A DNA stretch of 37,023 nucleotides from Methanobacteriota archaeon (GCA_014240285.1 JAAZXI010000009.1:1-37023); one strand, 5' to 3'. Shown: positions 1 through 9,957, counted from the first letter of the stretch. A program made the numbers and translations. The notes: a model not told the origin generated them from the sequence alone.

Positions 1-3000
1 CACTCACCATCCACTAGGACCTTGTCAGGAGTAACACGGTCTCGTACAAGTCCTTCGACTGGAATCAATTCAAGGGTGATGTCGGCTGCGATAGATGCAA
101 ATTGTTCAGGGGAATCGTAAGAGACGGTTCCACCAACATCGACGGCTCCTGCGGTGAGCTCAATATCAGTCGAATTGGAGGTACTGTTAATCGAAACTGA
201 TCTTTGCTCATCTGAGAATCCTTCAATTTCGGTCTGAACGGACCAGTTGCTTCCCGCGGGGACGTAAACGACCCAATCTCCTTTAGAATCAGTAATGAAA
301 GACAAGTTAGAGCTATCTGATGAGATGTTGACTGTTACGTTGGCCACACCTTCGCCGACATCAGTCGAGTTGTCGTCGTTGAAGTCCCAGTAGACGTTGC
401 CGCCGAACTCCACCATCCTCGAAGCGGTGAGATTCAATGACGTGCTCCCTCCAGCAAAGGTTTCGAATGAGGATTCATTGCTTGAATCTACAATCCAGCG
501 AACTTTGCCCTCAGTTAGATTCAGTTCAACGTTCCAATTCCCGGGAGCCACTGCCGCTCTAATCTCGCCGGAAGAATCGGTCGAGTCGAGATGCACTATA
601 CCCATTCCGTCTTCTGAGACAAGTTGGAGAGAGATTTCCTCTAGTACATGCTGCGAGTAATCTTCGTACAGAATTATCTCTAGGTTGGCTACCTCGCCAG
701 TAGAAAATGAAGTGTCTGCAGAGGCGGTTTCGGCTGAAACGCTAATGAGATCGCGCAGGATTTCCTCGAGTCCGGGAGAGGTCTCGAAGGCGTCTATGGT
801 GACTATCCAGTCACCCTCAGGAATGTGCGCAGTCCACCTGCCCTGTTGGGAGAGTGTATTGGAAATCGTCCAACCACTCTCGGTGTTAGTCATTTTAACC
901 AAATGACCTGCAAGTGCCCCCCCGCTCTCGTTGGTGAATGTGATGTTGACTCTCCACTCAGGGTCGAATCCGATAGAGCGTTCGACGGAGTCGCCTTTGA
1001 GTCCGACATCAAACATAGTGTCCCCTGTCATGATTCTCGTGCCGAACGGGTCGTCCGCCTCGGCGTCAGATATCTCGACATCAATCCGGTACGAACCGGG
1101 CTCGAGAGAGAACTCTGCCACGCCCTCGGCTATCCATTCGCTGCCGTTTGCGAGGACCTCGTAAATTACATTGGAGTTATCGTATGAGTCAACGATGCTG
1201 AACGGATAGGTGACAAGAGTTCCATTCGATACATTGTTATCGCCGCTTTTATCAATGAAGAATTCAATTGATACGCTGCTATTTATTGGTTGTAAGATAA
1301 TCTCCAAAGAGTCGTTTTTACCGTCGACCTCTAGATTAGTTGTAGAAGGATTGAGCCATTCTGCATCTAAACTTACACTCCAATTACCACCTGGAAGCAC
1401 AAACGCGAATGTGCCCTCAGGGTTTACGTCGTGACGCCAAATCAAATCAGATTCTGCATTGTTTGCAAGTACAGAGACAGGTTCCCATCCGATGAAATTT
1501 GAGTCATACCTGTTGTTGGCCCTGTTAATACTGATTTGACCTTCAACGAGGTATCCTGGGCGTGCTATCAGTGTTATGTTTTCAACAACCTCAGAATCTA
1601 CGGAAGGACCATCGGGTGTGACCACGAATCTAGTTCCATCTACCAGATTTATTTGCATGCCCTGAAGTCGCACCGTTGCGTCTACATGCGCCCCTTCAGG
1701 AAGCACTACTGTGAATTCCCCCTCACCACCAGTTTCGGCTGATGTGCTGAAATTACCCCAATAAAACTCAACTTCCACATGATCGAGAAACCTGCCCTCT
1801 TGTGGCTCTTCAGAATCTGAACTTTGATTTTCATCATAGAACACCACTCCGGTAATGATGTGGCTAGTATGGAACTCAAACTCGTCATAGAAATCCTCTT
1901 CGGAAACTTCGATTTGCTCCCATACCTGTAGTTGCTGAGACAAAGTGTGATTCAATATCCAAGTCCCATGGACTAACTCAACGCTATAATTTCCAGAGGC
2001 ATTGTCGAACATCGCCATCGCCGGCTCGCCGGTACCATCCTTCAGACGCAGTGTGATGTTCAGGTCGGGAACGCTCTGGCCATCCTCAAATAGCTGGAAG
2101 GTCAGGTCAGAAGTCTCGGGCACGGGTGAAGGGAACACCATTTCTGCACTCTCCCCCTCAAGGAAGAAGTAGTCAATTGAGATCTCGGGGAAGCCATCAG
2201 AATCGAGGTCAATCTGAGCGGTGTAGTTCCCAGGGATGATTGGTCCAAACTCGAATATACCCTCTTCGTCGGGAAGAATCAGACAAGGTGCGGTGCCGGC
2301 TTCCTGGCAATCTGCGATAGCGTCTGCAGGCTCTGAAGCGTTGTCGAGCAGCATGACTGCCCCCTCCAGTGGATCTCCGGCAGCGTCAACGAGAGTTCCG
2401 CTGATAGAACCGCCTGCGATGTCAATGGTTTCGACCTCTGGATTTCCGACGAGTGGGATAGTGAAGCCGTCGTTGAGATCTATGCGAGTGCCGTCCCCAA
2501 ATATCACAGTGACGTCATAGTCACCAGGCACTGCGTCGAGTACGTGGAACGTACCCGGATGCACCATCGGGCCACTGAAAATACCCTCACCCTCGGCTGA
2601 GGAGAATGTCCCGTTGATGGTACCGAATGAATCGAGGTCCTCAGATGCGTTGACTGTGAACTTCCCGGAGCCCACCATAGTGGCGTGGTTCAGGCTCCTT
2701 ACGAACGTGGTAGAGCCATTTGAGGTGAAACGCCCAGTCGCGTTCATAATCCCGTCGAGCAAGTAATCGCCTCCTTCCAACATGCACATCGATACGTTCT
2801 CCGGCATGGTCGAGTTGACGTCGCACTCCACAATATCAGCATCGTCGCTGACAGACCCCGAAAGCGTTCCACGACCGGAGAACTGTCCGTCGCCGGTCAT
2901 GCTGTGGTTGTGCAAGATGGTCTGAGTGTAGTTGCCCGTGAAGTCGCTCACAGATACAATGCCCTGCGAGACCACCGTGCCCTCGCCAGTGAAGGTAACC

Positions 3001-6000
3001 TCGCCGATACCACCGAAGGACAGGTCGTGACCCTCCACGACACCGGTCGATGAATCGACAGTGTAAGGGGCGAGTTGCACCCGATCCCATGAAGGGGAGA
3101 GTTCGATGCTGACATTGGTTAGAGGAGTTCCGTCGAAGAACTCGGCTCCCGACCACACCAGTTTGCCAGTGGCGTGGGAAGGAGAGACCGAGATGTTTCC
3201 ATAGACCGTCTCCAAGCCGTTACTGTGACCGGCTGAACCGGAGACGTTGACTATGGCCTCCGAGAGCCAGGTCGAGCCTGAGACGTTAGTCAGGATTCCG
3301 GTAATCGGGTTGACGTTTCTGCTGGCGGAGGTTTCTTGGAATATGTCGCCCAATGTTTGGCTCACGTCCGAGGCCATAATCAGCGATCGGGCGGCTTCGA
3401 GGTCAGGCTCACCGATGAATGCGGAAACTCTGATTTTGCCTGCTGGGGCGGTGAAGGAAAAATGTCCGTTCTCGTCAGCGTCTGCATAACCAATGGGGAT
3501 CCAGTAGGTGCGGTCGTCTCCATCAACAACATCTCCGTTCTCGTCGGCGACCTCTTCGCCGCTGAACGCGTCGCGCTCAAACATCACACGGGCGTTGGGA
3601 ATAGGCCCAAAGCCCTCCAACTCGACGGTGCCCTCCAGAGTTGCACCACTGTAGTACTTCATGATCTTCACCTGGGTGTTGGCCGAGCCGATGGTCGGGT
3701 CGGTGCAGTCCTCGTTTACCTTCGAGCCGTTGTCGAGCAATTCGCAGCGCTCGTCATCGTACCAGTTAGACAGTACGAAATGGTTCATCATAGCCCCGGG
3801 CATGGGGTATGCATTCTCGAGGTAAGAGCCCGGAGTGCCTGTGGTGTAGAAGTGCGGCGCGGGCTGCGCGGCTTCACCAGGAAGACCTAGTGCCGATGTA
3901 GAGTACCCGACGTAGAACTTGGCCACCATTGTATCGAAGAAGGCGGGCTGCTGCTGGTAGTCGATGTCGACCATCCTGATAATCTCAGTGGAGTCTGAAG
4001 CGCCTGAATTCTGCCTTATGATATCGTTGAGGTATTCCTGCTCGTACTCAGCAGCGGTTCGAGGGATAATCGGCCCATCTCCTCTCTGAGTCTCGTAGAC
4101 TGCGGTGATGTAATCGTCCATGTCTAGACCGGACAAGCCGGTCGGAGCGTGGAAGATTCCTGTGGTCTGGCCACGATGGTACTGGTAGTCTGCATAGTAC
4201 GCGCCACCGAGGGGATACAGCCTATTGTCGATGGCGAAGTACCTGATGTCATTGTTCCGCGTCACCATCTCACCGAGCTCACCCTCGTAGTTCTGGACAT
4301 CGTATTCCAGACTGGTGATTCCGTGATAGATGGCAGCGAGGTCGCTCATCTCAAAGGCGCTGGTCAGGAAGGCCCTGCTGAGTGCGAGACGGGCGTTCGT
4401 GCGGTGCAAGCCGGTCGATACGTCGTTGAAGTCCTCTATCAGATCGCTAGTGTATCTATAGTCGTCAATCAAGTAGTGGGTCGTCTCTAACTCGAATTCG
4501 GCGTTGTTTAGCCTAGTGGTGTCGAATAACTCCATGGCCTCGGTCTCGTTTGTAGTGGAATTACCCATCTGAATTCCGTCTATCATAACCACCCAGACTT
4601 CCTCATCTCCGGGCGTACCATCGGGCCCGAGGAGATGTCCTCGGAGAAGCTCTGTCTTGTCGTCGGTGGCCAATACTGCCATAGAGCGGTCGAGGACAAA
4701 GCCCTCGTCGCCAACACCTAGCGATAGGATGTTGTCGTACTCAATGAATTGGCTCGGTGACATGTGCTCGGCGAGCACCGATGAGAAATCTTCGGTGAAG
4801 CCGCCGCCGTTGTAGCGCCGATCGCCCTGAGCAAGGGTGGTGATGAACAGTGAGAGGGTGTCCTCCTGGCTGTTGGACAGGAGCATTCCTCCGCTGTTCG
4901 GTATCCCCGACTGGAAGTTGTCGGCCACGGTGGGGTGCTGCCCTTGAGCAAGCGCTTGGAAGCCGTAGTCCCACCAAGAGACGAAAGCGGGTCTCTCGCT
5001 GAAGCCCACGTCGGAGTCCTGCTCCGACAACCACTCGTAAGCGAGGTTCCAGGATCCGCTGTTGAATCCCGGACCGAAGGTACCCATGTACCACATCTCC
5101 GAATCTGGATTGTAATCCTCACTCTTGAGCACCGAGAGCCCCAGTAATTCGGCCCGCAGGAAGTCTGGTGCGATATCATGTATCGCCTGATCCACGTCGG
5201 TTGCCGACGGTTGGCCCCGGGGTATTCCGGAGTCTATGCCATAGGTAACATGCTGCGAAGCTACGAGCATGACGACTAGGAGCAAGGCAGGAACTGCGGA
5301 GTTCTTCTTAGTGGCAGGCCACATCGAATTCCACCGGGATCTCGGAGTGCCGATTCCTGAACGGCGCCACTCCTTGACAAATGCTGAGAAGTTTGCACCC
5401 TTCCACATCATTGCGATGCCCAGTCCGCCAACGACAGCCATCGCTGGTGTTGCGTTGAAGATGAATCTACCAGCAGACCAAGCCATGTAGGTCGCTATGA
5501 TTACCCAGATTCCCAGAAGCAGATGGCTTTGGCGCTCGCGTTTGGCCCCTCGCCACATCAGAAGTAAAGCGCACCCCACTGCAATTAGAGCCACGATTGG
5601 CCCGTATGATGCGAATAAGACACCTCGGCTAGGAGCTTGGGCCTCGCCAATGGTTCCAAAGACCTTGTTCTTGGAGAAGTAGAAACCCCCCGTAAACAGG
5701 ATGTCCCACCCGCTGTAAATCTCTAGCTCCTGCAGAACGTAAAGGATGGCCAGTATGCCGCCTATGAGCATGGTGCCGCTGCCGAAGACCAGTAGCCATG
5801 GCTTGTCTCGGTAAGCGGATGAGACCCAACCCAGTGCGATGGTGAACCCAATGATGTAGAACATCGGTTGGAACCCGCTGGGGTCGAACAAGAGGTTTAG
5901 CCCGGGCCAGTTGTAGAATGGCAGTGGAATCAAGAATGTCGTGAGCAGCATCTGTAGAGCGGCCGAAGTGAGAGGTAGGCTGTCTCGCCTGCGGAACATG

Positions 6001-7847
6001 TTCAGTGCTATTTGACCTGCGAACGCTAGGAACAGTATGCCGGGGCCGTAGACGAATCCCTTCCATCCGAGTGCCACGGTGGCGAACGAGATACCGGACA
6101 GTGTGGCGTATGCCATAGTCCGGGGGTTCTTACGCCAGGTCTCCCTGATTCCCGCTACTAGGTATAGAGGGTTTGAACTAGGGGTTGTGAATAGCCTCTC
6201 CGTGCCGAGCCCCTCGATGGCCCTGACCCAGAAATAGAACGCCATCGACAAGAACAGTAGAGCAAAGGCGTCGTGGTCTGCTAGACCGAATGTCGAGTGT
6301 GAGATGTGTCCTGGCATCAGGGCGATGAGCCATGCGGTCAAGATTCCTGCAGTATTGCTGTGTACCCTCCTCGCCATTGCGGCGAGAGGTAGAACGATGA
6401 GTGCACCGAATATAGCTGGGAAAGCTGCGACGCTCCACCAGACGGCCTCTTCGGCGGGCATCTCCAGAAGCCACGAGAGGGCGAAGCCTCCGAGTGCCAG
6501 AGACCACGAGAACAGTGGTGGGCGTGGGTTGATGGCCCCCATAGGGTAAGCTCGATCATGGTCGAAGATGAAGTGACTACGCTCTGCAATAATGTAGTCC
6601 ACGACGCGTTTCATGTACCACGGATCCGAGCCTCCGGTCATGTCCCAGAGCCCTGTTGCACTAGCGTTCATCGCAGGAAGGACGTTCCAACCCGTGCGTA
6701 CGGCGAAAGCCACGAACACTGCGAGAGCCAGCATAATCCCATAGGAGTGCTGCCCCCACCAGACGCGAGCGGCGCTTGGCTCGTGACGAGGAGAGACGTC
6801 TCCTAACTTTCCACGCGCGGCGACCATGATGCCAATCACATTCAGCCAGAATCCGATGAAGAACCAGGAGAAGGTGCTCATCGCGTCGTCACTACTGAGT
6901 AAGTCCGGGAACTTGTTCCCAATCTCCTGTAGGTGTCCGAGGGTGTATAGCGACCAGTTTATCGCTACCAATGTCCCGATTACCCTCCACCTCTCTGCAT
7001 GACAGAACGCCACAAACAGGATTACTGCCGTGGTGAACAGTGCCCATACCGGGCCGAGGTATTGATGCTCAAAGTAAGTCTGTACGTCAGATATTTGTCC
7101 GAGCCAGATAAGTGGCACGGCCTGAACTACGAGCACCATGCCAATCGTGGTCATGATGGATTTGCTGGGTGTGGTCGGGAGACCCGAGAACCAGGAACCA
7201 CTACCAGGCGAATCCAGATTGCCAAAAGTACTCTCATTGGAATCCGGATTACCAAAGGTCCTCATGAGCAGAGCCATGGCTACTCCTGTCACAATCGAAA
7301 CGGCCCAGAAAGCGAAGAAGACCGAGGCGACCGCAGCTCGCTCAGCATCGATTAGGCCAGGCGCGGCACCCGTCCAGGACGAGGTGTCCATCGCGGAGTT
7401 CGCAGCGTGAGACACGGCCAAGTGGAAACCGATGACCACTGCTAGGAGTATCGTCGATTCCTCTCTCTTGTCGGAATTGACCAGTAGGAAGGTCGAGATA
7501 CCAACGAAGGCAAACGTGAAAGCGGCTAGGTTTCCGATGTTAATGAACAAATTAGATGCCACCGAAATTAGGATTGCAGCAGCAATGAACGCCATCATTA
7601 CTACGGCACGATGGGTGGAGCGGCTTCCGATGGACACCACAGCACCGGTTCTGCCTGTCGCAGCCGCGAGGGCGGCTGCGACAGGCAGAATCAGGACTTG
7701 CGTGTATCCGTCATTTTCCATTGCTCCATTTGCAGCGTAGTCGGCCCCAAAGAAGAGTGCCAGCAATGCTACTAGCACCGCCGGGACCGAGGCGAATCCC
7801 GAGATTGGGAACCCGCTTTCTGCTGCATCATTTGTGTCATTCATCAT
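1..7847 (-). CDS. aglB: Giant AglB/STT3-type oligosaccharyltransferase, C-terminus cut by window edge
   Basis: Catalytic subunit of archaeal N-glycosylation, transferring a lipid-linked glycan to Asn of exported proteins at the outer membrane face. The frame is open from ATG 7847 (alternative ATG 7844) to base 1, at least 2,615 residues. It is absent from the ORF track because no stop lies in the window. Visible family motifs in order: GGSDPWYMKR near residue 408 (first DXD-type site), LADHDAF near 524 (second acidic site), a TIGE motif (TIxE), and SWWDYGF with the first W at residue 958 (the STT3 signature). About 360 residues of extra membrane segments precede the first motif. From about residue 1405 to the edge the protein is a string of beta-rich, carboxypeptidase-regulatory-like units full of N-x-S/T sequons. 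Family members are usually under about 1,000 residues, so both extensions are odd. It follows carS and purD on the same strand. Catalytic identity is firm; the tail's role is unknown. Confidence 0.9.
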   Translation of the reverse strand, partial: MMNDTNDAAESGFPISGFASVPAVLVALLALFFGADYAANGAMENDGYTQVLILPVAAALAAATGRTGAVVSIGSRSTHRAVVMMAFIAAAILISVASNLFINIGNLAAFTFAFVGISTFLLVNSDKREESTILLAVVIGFHLAVSHAANSAMDTSSWTGAAPGLIDAERAAVASVFFAFWAVSIVTGVAMALLMRTFGNPDSNESTFGNLDSPGSGSWFSGLPTTPSKSIMTTIGMVLVVQAVPLIWLGQISDVQTYFEHQYLGPVWALFTTAVILFVAFCHAERWRVIGTLVAINWSLYTLGHLQEIGNKFPDLLSSDDAMSTFSWFFIGFWLNVIGIMVAARGKLGDVSPRHEPSAARVWWGQHSYGIMLALAVFVAFAVRTGWNVLPAMNASATGLWDMTGGSDPWYMKRVVDYIIAERSHFIFDHDRAYPMGAINPRPPLFSWSLALGGFALSWLLEMPAEEAVWWSVAAFPAIFGALIVLPLAAMARRVHSNTAGILTAWLIALMPGHISHSTFGLADHDAFALLFLSMAFYFWVRAIEGLGTERLFTTPSSNPLYLVAGIRETWRKNPRTMAYATLSGISFATVALGWKGFVYGPGILFLAFAGQIALNMFRRRDSLPLTSAALQMLLTTFLIPLPFYNWPGLNLLFDPSGFQPMFYIIGFTIALGWVSSAYRDKPWLLVFGSGTMLIGGILAILYVLQELEIYSGWDILFTGGFYFSKNKVFGTIGEAQAPSRGVLFASYGPIVALIAVGCALLLMWRGAKRERQSHLLLGIWVIIATYMAWSAGRFIFNATPAMAVVGGLGIAMMWKGANFSAFVKEWRRSGIGTPRSRWNSMWPATKKNSAVPALLLVVMLVASQHVTYGIDSGIPRGQPSATDVDQAIHDIAPDFLRAELLGLSVLKSEDYNPDSEMWYMGTFGPGFNSGSWNLAYEWLSEQDSDVGFSERPAFVSWWDYGFQALAQGQHPTVADNFQSGIPNSGGMLLSNSQEDTLSLFITTLAQGDRRYNGGGFTEDFSSVLAEHMSPSQFIEYDNILSLGVGDEGFVLDRSMAVLATDDKTELLRGHLLGPDGTPGDEEVWVVMIDGIQMGNSTTNETEAMELFDTTRLNNAEFELETTHYLIDDYRYTSDLIEDFNDVSTGLHRTNARLALSRAFLTSAFEMSDLAAIYHGITSLEYDVQNYEGELGEMVTRNNDIRYFAIDNRLYPLGGAYYADYQYHRGQTTGIFHAPTGLSGLDMDDYITAVYETQRGDGPIIPRTAAEYEQEYLNDIIRQNSGASDSTEIIRMVDIDYQQQPAFFDTMVAKFYVGYSTSALGLPGEAAQPAPHFYTTGTPGSYLENAYPMPGAMMNHFVLSNWYDDERCELLDNGSKVNEDCTDPTIGSANTQVKIMKYYSGATLEGTVELEGFGPIPNARVMFERDAFSGEEVADENGDVVDGDDRTYWIPIGYADADENGHFSFTAPAGKIRVSAFIGEPDLEAARSLIMASDVSQTLGDIFQETSASRNVNPITGILTNVSGSTWLSEAIVNVSGSAGHSNGLETVYGNISVSPSHATGKLVWSGAEFFDGTPLTNVSIELSPSWDRVQLAPYTVDSSTGVVEGHDLSFGGIGEVTFTGEGTVVSQGIVSVSDFTGNYTQTILHNHSMTGDGQFSGRGTLSGSVSDDADIVECDVNSTMPENVSMCMLEGGDYLLDGIMNATGRFTSNGSTTFVRSLNHATMVGSGKFTVNASEDLDSFGTINGTFSSAEGEGIFSGPMVHPGTFHVLDAVPGDYDVTVIFGDGTRIDLNDGFTIPLVGNPEVETIDIAGGSISGTLVDAAGDPLEGAVMLLDNASEPADAIADCQEAGTAPCLILPDEEGIFEFGPIIPGNYTAQIDLDSDGFPEISIDYFFLEGESAEMVFPSPVPETSDLTFQLFEDGQSVPDLNITLRLKDGTGEPAMAMFDNASGNYSVELVHGTWILNHTLSQQLQVWEQIEVSEEDFYDEFEFHTSHIITGVVFYDENQSSDSEEPQEGRFLDHVEVEFYWGNFSTSAETGGEGEFTVVLPEGAHVDATVRLQGMQINLVDGTRFVVTPDGPSVDSEVVENITLIARPGYLVEGQISINRANNRYDSNFIGWEPVSVLANNAESDLIWRHDVNPEGTFAFVLPGGNWSVSLDAEWLNPSTTNLEVDGKNDSLEIILQPINSSVSIEFFIDKSGDNNVSNGTLVTYPFSIVDSYDNSNVIYEVLANGSEWIAEGVAEFSLEPGSYRIDVEISDAEADDPFGTRIMTGDTMFDVGLKGDSVERSIGFDPEWRVNITFTNESGGALAGHLVKMTNTESGWTISNTLSQQGRWTAHIPEGDWIVTIDAFETSPGLEEILRDLISVSAETASADTSFSTGEVANLEIILYEDYSQHVLEEISLQLVSEDGMGIVHLDSTDSSGEIRAAVAPGNWNVELNLTEGKVRWIVDSSNESSFETFAGGSTSLNLTASRMVEFGGNVYWDFNDDNSTDVGEGVANVTVNISSDSSNLSFITDSKGDWVVYVPAGSNWSVQTEIEGFSDEQRSVSINSTSNSTDIELTAGAVDVGGTVSYDSPEQFASIAADITLELIPVEGLVRDRVTPDKVLVDGE
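7649..7690. repeat. Perfect 19-bp inverted repeat with 4-nt loop inside aglB
   Basis: The left arm TTCTGCCTGTCGCAGCCGC and right arm GCGGCTGCGACAGGCAGAA are exact reverse complements around a GAGG loop. The element lies about 53 codons into the aglB reading frame, which stays open through it and encodes an Ala-rich membrane segment (LPVAAALAAATGR). A stem this long is not expected from coding constraint alone. It could be an mRNA structure controlling translation of the very long message, or an inserted palindromic element. Function unknown. Confidence 0.9.
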
Positions 7848-7898
7848 CAATCACCGTATTCAGCCTGAAGGCCAGCGTCGCGCCGATTTGACGGGCTG

Positions 7899-7921
7899 TT
7901 ATAACCATTCGTAGAATGGTT
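7899..7921 (-). promoter_or_regulatory. Inverted repeat abutting a TATA-like box upstream of aglB
   Basis: AACCATTC-gta-GAATGGTT (7903-7921) is a perfect 8-bp inverted repeat. On the minus strand it runs directly into TTATAA (7899-7904), a TATA-like element about 52 nt before the aglB ATG. That placement suits an operator at the promoter. It also lies 37 nt past the purD stop, so it could instead be a transcript-end stem for purD. The repeat is seen directly; its role is inferred. Confidence 0.45.
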
Positions 7922-7957
7922 GCAGATTTTATCGGAGACAATCACGTTCAAAACCCA

Positions 7958-9226
7958 CTACAGAGCGCGGAATGCGATATCCGAGCGGTAATGTGAGCCC
8001 TCAAGCCCTATGCAGCCGATTACCTCGTATGCAGCGCCGACCGCATCACTGATTCCCGGTGCTATACCGGTGGCCGACAGGACGCGTCCCCCCGAAGATA
8101 CGAGATTGTCCTCTGAATCGAAGTCCGTACCTGCGTAGTGCACGAAACCTCTGACCTCGCCCTCCTCAATCTCGACCTCGCTCCCAGAGATGACTCGCCC
8201 CGTAACGGAGGAGGCAGGATAGCCCTCCGAGGCCAGTACGACCGTGGCTGCGGAGTGAGAGTGGAACTTGACCTCGGTGTCACTGACCCTGCCTTCTGCG
8301 CAGGCCAGCAGGAGTTCAGCCAAATCGCTGGATATCAGAGGAACGGTGACTTGGGTCTCGGGATCGCCGAAACGGACGTTGAACTCAATGACTCCCGGGG
8401 CACCTTGCGAGTCAATCATCAGGCCGACATAGAGGCAGCCTCTATACGGAACGTCCTGGTTCCTTAGATGGTGGTGCATCGGTTCGACAATCTCGTCAAC
8501 CACCCTCTGTAGAACTGCTGGAGTCGCCACTGGTGCAGGAGCATATGCTCCCATGCCCCCTGTGTTGGGGCCGGTATCTCCCTCTCCCACTCTCTTGTGG
8601 TCCTGACTAGGTGGTAGGCAGACGTAGCCCGACTCGTCCATCACGACCAGAACTGAGGCCTCCTCTCCCGACAAGTACTCCTCAAGCAGAACGAAGTCGT
8701 CCAAGGCGAGCCCTGCAACGAGAGCGTCGTGGGCTTGCTGCCTGTCTGATGTTACGGTGACGCCTTTGCCGGCCGCTAGCACATCGCGCTTGACCACCCA
8801 AGGAGATTCAAACGAGTCAAGTGCGGCCTCAATCGCCTCTGCCCCCTCCACTACTACACAGCCCCCTGTAGGGACGCCTAGTGACTGCATGACCCTCTTG
8901 GCATGCAATTTTGATCCCTCGAGTACCGCACCTTTTGCATGTGGTCCGAAGCAAGCTATTCCCACGGCTCTGAGAGAATCGGCGAGGCCGTCGACCAATG
9001 GACCCTCAGGGCCGACAATGACTAGGTCGGCACCGAGTTCAACGGCCAGCGAGACCAATCCCTCAGTATCGCTGGCTGAGACGGCGTGATTGATCCCCAC
9101 CATCGACGTGCCTGCATTACCCGGAGCGCTGTGGATTGACCCGACTGAGGGGCTGGAGTCGAGGCCTAGACAGAATGCATGCTCCCTGCCACCCCCTCCG
9201 ACGACCAACACAGTCAGTCCGGGCAT
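7958..9226 (-). CDS. purD: Phosphoribosylamine-glycine ligase (GAR synthetase)
   Basis: ATP-grasp enzyme of de novo purine synthesis; it joins glycine to 5-phosphoribosylamine, giving GAR. The 422-residue length is normal for the family. Visible family signatures are the N-terminal VVGGGGREHA motif, KRVGEGDTGPNTGGMGAYAP in the ATP-grasp domain, and a late EFNVRFGDPETQ motif carrying metal-binding residues. The ATG at 9226 gives the expected N-terminus. It lies 50 nt after carS on the same strand and 110 nt before aglB, so carS-purD are probably co-transcribed. It belongs with the purE, guaAB and glyA genes elsewhere in the window, but they do not form one operon. Confidence 0.97.
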   Translation of the reverse strand: MPGLTVLVVGGGGREHAFCLGLDSSPSVGSIHSAPGNAGTSMVGINHAVSASDTEGLVSLAVELGADLVIVGPEGPLVDGLADSLRAVGIACFGPHAKGAVLEGSKLHAKRVMQSLGVPTGGCVVVEGAEAIEAALDSFESPWVVKRDVLAAGKGVTVTSDRQQAHDALVAGLALDDFVLLEEYLSGEEASVLVVMDESGYVCLPPSQDHKRVGEGDTGPNTGGMGAYAPAPVATPAVLQRVVDEIVEPMHHHLRNQDVPYRGCLYVGLMIDSQGAPGVIEFNVRFGDPETQVTVPLISSDLAELLLACAEGRVSDTEVKFHSHSAATVVLASEGYPASSVTGRVISGSEVEIEEGEVRGFVHYAGTDFDSEDNLVSSGGRVLSATGIAPGISDAVGAAYEVIGCIGLEGSHYRSDIAFRAL

Positions 9227-9276
9227 GGACTTGCGCGGGCAGGTGAGGCGATAATGGATTCCGAGGTCGAACCTTT

Positions 9277-9957
9277 CTAGAACGGCACCGACTTCAGTCC
9301 GAGCCTGTATCCTAGCTGGTTCGACAGTCGGTGAATTATGGGAGTGAGAACGAGGAGGGCGATTATTTCTGATTGCACTTCATCGTGGGTGATGATCTGG
9401 CCGTCGAACAGGGCGAAGGCTGCGACGAAGATGGCGATAGCAAAAGGGACTGTATCCAGCAGAGGAGCCTTGGAGCTCTCGTCGCCCTCACGCTTGAGTC
9501 CTCGTCGGCGCTTGATGAACGAGCCTGTCGTGTCACCAATCATGCAAGCCAGGCCTAGTGTGAAGCCCATTGTAAAGGCAGCACCCCACTCTCCGCCCAC
9601 CCAAAACCAGTCATCTGGTCCGGACAGCAATGTGGGGTCAACAAACGGACGCGCATCCGGCGATAGTCCTCCTAACCAAAGGTGGTGTGCGAACATGGTC
9701 AACAGGCCACTGAAGACAGCCCCTCCCAGCAATCCATTCCACGTCTTGCCATCTCCGAGGAGTCTGAAACCATCCTTCCAATTCCTGCCCCCATCTATGG
9801 TGATGCTACTGAATCCCAACTTCTCCGGAATCCACTTTCCGAACAGCATCGCACCGGTATTAGCTAGGTAGAACGGCCCGTACATCATCAGCACTGAGAG
9901 TATGTTCAGCGCGGATATCGCAGGGTCGCCCGAGGGGAAGGGGGACAGTACGTCCAT
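9277..9957 (-). CDS. carS: CDP-archaeol synthase (CarS, DUF46 family)
   Basis: Membrane cytidylyltransferase that activates digeranylgeranylglyceryl phosphate with CTP, the step before head groups are added to archaeal ether lipids. The family pattern is seen in YLANTGAMLFGKW near the start, GDTTGSFIKRRRGLKR in the middle, and a following PLLDTVPFA segment, with several hydrophobic helices. I chose the ATG at 9957 (MDVLSPFPSG), giving 226 residues. The track's ATG at 10020 adds 21 residues without family features. The protein is longer than the roughly 170-180 residues usual for CarS, partly from a loop containing DARPFVDPTLL. Divergent from the surface-protein gene at 10046. Confidence 0.92.
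   Translation of the reverse strand: MDVLSPFPSGDPAISALNILSVLMMYGPFYLANTGAMLFGKWIPEKLGFSSITIDGGRNWKDGFRLLGDGKTWNGLLGGAVFSGLLTMFAHHLWLGGLSPDARPFVDPTLLSGPDDWFWVGGEWGAAFTMGFTLGLACMIGDTTGSFIKRRRGLKREGDESSKAPLLDTVPFAIAIFVAAFALFDGQIITHDEVQSEIIALLVLTPIIHRLSNQLGYRLGLKSVPF

Noticed and set aside
397-7740. Many plus-strand open frames of 60-184 residues listed in the ORF track
   Set aside because: All lie opposite the continuous minus-strand aglB frame, which carries clear family motifs; none has a recognisable motif or start context.
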